DNA from: Candidatus Altimarinota bacterium
GTDB taxonomy: Bacteria; Patescibacteriota; Gracilibacteria; UBA4473
NCBI GenBank assembly: GCA_905478675.1
Contig: CAJQJI010000038.1
Span: forward strand, 1 to 15,347
DNA: 15,347 nt
Reading direction: 5' to 3'
Positions 14,601 to 15,347 of this stretch are shown piece after piece. How positions within the stretch are numbered: the first letter of the stretch is position 1; every line of letters begins with the position of its first letter. The notes under the pieces were generated by a model. It was not told the DNA's origin. It worked only from the letters and a program-made list of their open reading frames with translations, and did no database searches. The translations under genes and the position numbers were made by a program.

Positions 14601-15347
14601 TAACCCACATGCAAATACTGAATTTGTAGGTGGAATTATTTCTCAGTACCCTGCTGGTACTAGCTCTATTACTGTTGCTGACGCTGGTGAACTAGCGGTT
14701 GGTGATATTATCCGAGTTACTGGTGCTACTGGTGGTGCAGCTACTGCTACAGACTTTGCCGTTATGTCAATCTCTGGAAACGTGATTGGTCTTGGGGCAG
14801 AAGGTACAAACCCATTAGCGGGTGATACTTTTGCAACTGCCGTTAACTTAGGTGCAGCTGTAGTACAACAAAATGCTAACTCTACTTTCCGTGTAGATGT
14901 TACAGCGGTTAACGCTGATAACGTTGAAAACGGTCAAGAAGTTACAGTTAACATTAATTCAACTACAACTCTTGCTGGGAATCCTCTACAAGGGGCTCTA
15001 TTCAACATCCTACTTTCTGGTAAACTAGCTCTAGAACTAGGAGAAACTGTTTTCTCTGACATTCTTGTAGCAAACCAAACTGACGTTGAAATCTTGAAAA
15101 TTCGACTTTCTGCACAAGATGATGAAGTACAAATCTCTGATCTATACTTCGAAACAACTGGTGGTGATGCCGCTACAGCTGGTGATCGTGTAACGTTCAA
15201 ACTTTACAACGAAGCTGGTGCACTTGTTCAAACTGAAACTGCGGTTGCAGGTAAAATTCAATTTGAACTTGGTAACGCTTCACGAATCCGAGTACCTAAA
15301 GACGGTAACACTACTGTTTCTGTACGAGTTGACGTGAAAGACATCAA
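11674..15347 (+). CDS. Three-SLH S-layer protein, C-terminus beyond window
   Basis: The frame is open from ATG 11674 to the window end (1,224 codons). A signal peptide (MNLFAFLRQGL..., cleavage near ANA-A at 27) precedes three SLH domains, about 31-85, 94-146 and 155-206. Diagnostic motifs are W-ING-YPDG-MFRPG-INRVE and MRGYGDGTFGPG-VTRAE; SLH domains anchor proteins to cell-wall polymers. The rest is Thr/Val/Asp-rich beta sandwich, with recurring modules of the form L-x-x-x-G....V.V.ITF......DI.NV.LYVDG. It contains only two cysteines (531, 540), spaced for a disulfide, and three ~69-residue repeats (856-1056). Arg is coded only by CGA and CGT. There is no Shine-Dalgarno. It is probably the main surface-layer protein; no autotransport or enzymatic domain is seen. 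Confidence 0.93.
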   Translation, partial: MNLFAFLRQGLASVALSSVALMGLANAADLGFTDDAQIPTWADEAIEELMDQGVLSGNDDGSFAPNRQLNRAEVSKVIVLATGVDINTTGGPHFPDVDQSAWFYDYIETMYNEGWINGYPDGMFRPGVGINRVEIAKMVVNGFALDQDLSGAPHFDDVTAGDWFYGYVETVYNNGAMRGYGDGTFGPGNAVTRAETAKIVYDAQLVALGTFTGIAEGTLEVMLSNETPRGTNIPFNATSVPFTTVELTASDDSDIEISSMTFTRLGLGDNDDFDNVWLEIDGFKVGNDKSVNNDDVVELRFNPPIVIPAGQTIIADVVSSMKFTSTDKNVGHHNRFVLVSADDIVSSADNIAGNFPIEGEEMEVADYEVTQLKFSPLGSDTNVDVGDSFIELGKFRMLNASDTNKDVELRAITFKNDGTAELEDNLENVGLYVSGEQVSAETIIDGDYMTFRLDNGVTGGYIIEDGDSRIFSIRADIVSAEKDDVINFKVDNFEDIVGVEIGTAFGVKAISDTGNGRKLSGTSTVDSGSSCTGESAEDNCARLRAYLIEAGDLTISRDPSSLNNQEYAPGSNDVVFLTARLVVDQPIITDGVTIDVKEAFTDTTKSTNMTLAQMNAYFDNFRLYLNDKLIDTENDFSGTNLADANLAFNTTFEIAGTSVLKLVGNVQDDAVTGSSIKMQILQTAFDSPEYISTGDQIETVLGSAEASFVEVEESILTISRTDGFANNEQIVAGVDDVSMMKFVLDNNDSGDVNVTSVTIDATATGEANTNIQDFTAAIFVGGTQQGSSRNLDTNGGATFNDLSVVVDSASQKEFEVVFDTNTSAAAGNPVSTTLAAGPGTVTVSTKTTLTADPAASATTLTVADSSIFSVGDAIVIDQGGVSFETAVVTIPNATSITIAANAQDFANADEILKGSTVQPNAVGAGSTVINVTDASGFAAGEQIAISADGTATGANAEVKTIASVTATTITVTTPLVNPHANTEFVGGIISQYPAGTSSITVADAGELAVGDIIRVTGATGGAATATDFAVMSISGNVIGLGAEGTNPLAGDTFATAVNLGAAVVQQNANSTFRVDVTAVNADNVENGQEVTVNINSTTTLAGNPLQGALFNILLSGKLALELGETVFSDILVANQTDVEILKIRLSAQDDEVQISDLYFETTGGDAATAGDRVTFKLYNEAGALVQTETAVAGKIQFELGNASRIRVPKDGNTTVSVRVDVKDI
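14239..14844 (+). repeat. Three tandem ~69-residue protein repeats inside the S-layer gene
   Basis: Repeat starts are at residues 856, 925 and 995: SATTLTVADSSIFSVGD, GSTVINVTDASGFAAGE and GTSSITVADAGELAVGD. Each is followed by a beta strand with V.SI....I.V and a short acidic/Ala turn (F.NADE, HANTEF, LAGDTF). The DNA copies are clearly diverged, so this is an old internal duplication. They interrupt a larger beta module, whose strands resume after 1060 (NSTFRVDVTAVNADNVENG). Confidence 0.7.

Noticed and set aside
11761..15200. Several 66-104 aa frames opposite or out of frame with the S-layer gene
   Set aside because: They are shadows of a long coding frame with biased codons (GCT/GGT/ACT), with low-complexity Ser/Thr translations and no start signals.
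1..15347. UGA=Gly recoding, CRISPR arrays, transposases, rRNA and tRNA genes
   Set aside because: Long frames are intact under the standard code, and no regular spaced repeats, transposase motifs or RNA-gene signatures were found.

Overview
This window looks like a chromosomal segment of a low-to-moderate GC bacterium, most plausibly a Patescibacteria (CPR) lineage such as Peregrinibacteria. That placement is an inference. The grounds are the gene mix (a zinc-ribbon protein, DUF4349 and bPH_2-like membrane proteins, a giant three-SLH S-layer protein), the scarcity of Shine-Dalgarno sequences, and several genes with a -10-like hexamer almost touching the start codon. Long frames are open under the standard code, tryptophan is TGG, and all but one of the complete genes stop at TAA or TAG. 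I therefore see no sign of the UGA=Gly code of Gracilibacteria proper.

Layout. (1) Positions 1-3270, minus strand, read right to left: a two-TM PH-domain protein, a divergent type I 3-dehydroquinate dehydratase (aroD), a DUF4349 membrane protein with its own terminator, then trpC overlapping a truncated trpF. Three of the five act in chorismate and tryptophan biosynthesis. (2) Positions 3270-3665: a promoter-like site and a tiny, very basic protein (TTG start set by GGAGG, TGA stop), ending in a bidirectional terminator shared with convergent aspS. (3) Positions 3666-5426, minus: aspartyl-tRNA synthetase of the bacterial type with the non-discriminating-type His31. (4) Positions 5568-10044, plus: an exported or anchored small protein, a lipoprotein cyclophilin, a four-TM protein, a FecR-like single-pass membrane protein and IMP dehydrogenase (guaB). 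(5) Positions 10051-11210: a two-gene cassette (zinc ribbon, then a TM plus coiled-coil protein, translationally coupled). It is flanked on both sides by a pair of the 12-bp palindrome GAGACCGGTCTC, with other short repeats. (6) Positions 11246-11641: an intrinsic terminator, then about 370 nt of non-coding sequence that folds by eye into a series of hairpins and ends in a UUCG-capped stem. (7) Position 11674 to the window end: an S-layer protein of more than 1,224 residues with a signal peptide, three SLH domains, repeated beta-sandwich modules and three ~69-residue repeats set into one of those modules.

The region most worth attention is 10050-11670. It combines the palindrome-bracketed cassette, tandem operator-like palindromes, a terminator and a long structured leader, all directly ahead of what is probably one of the most highly expressed genes in the cell.
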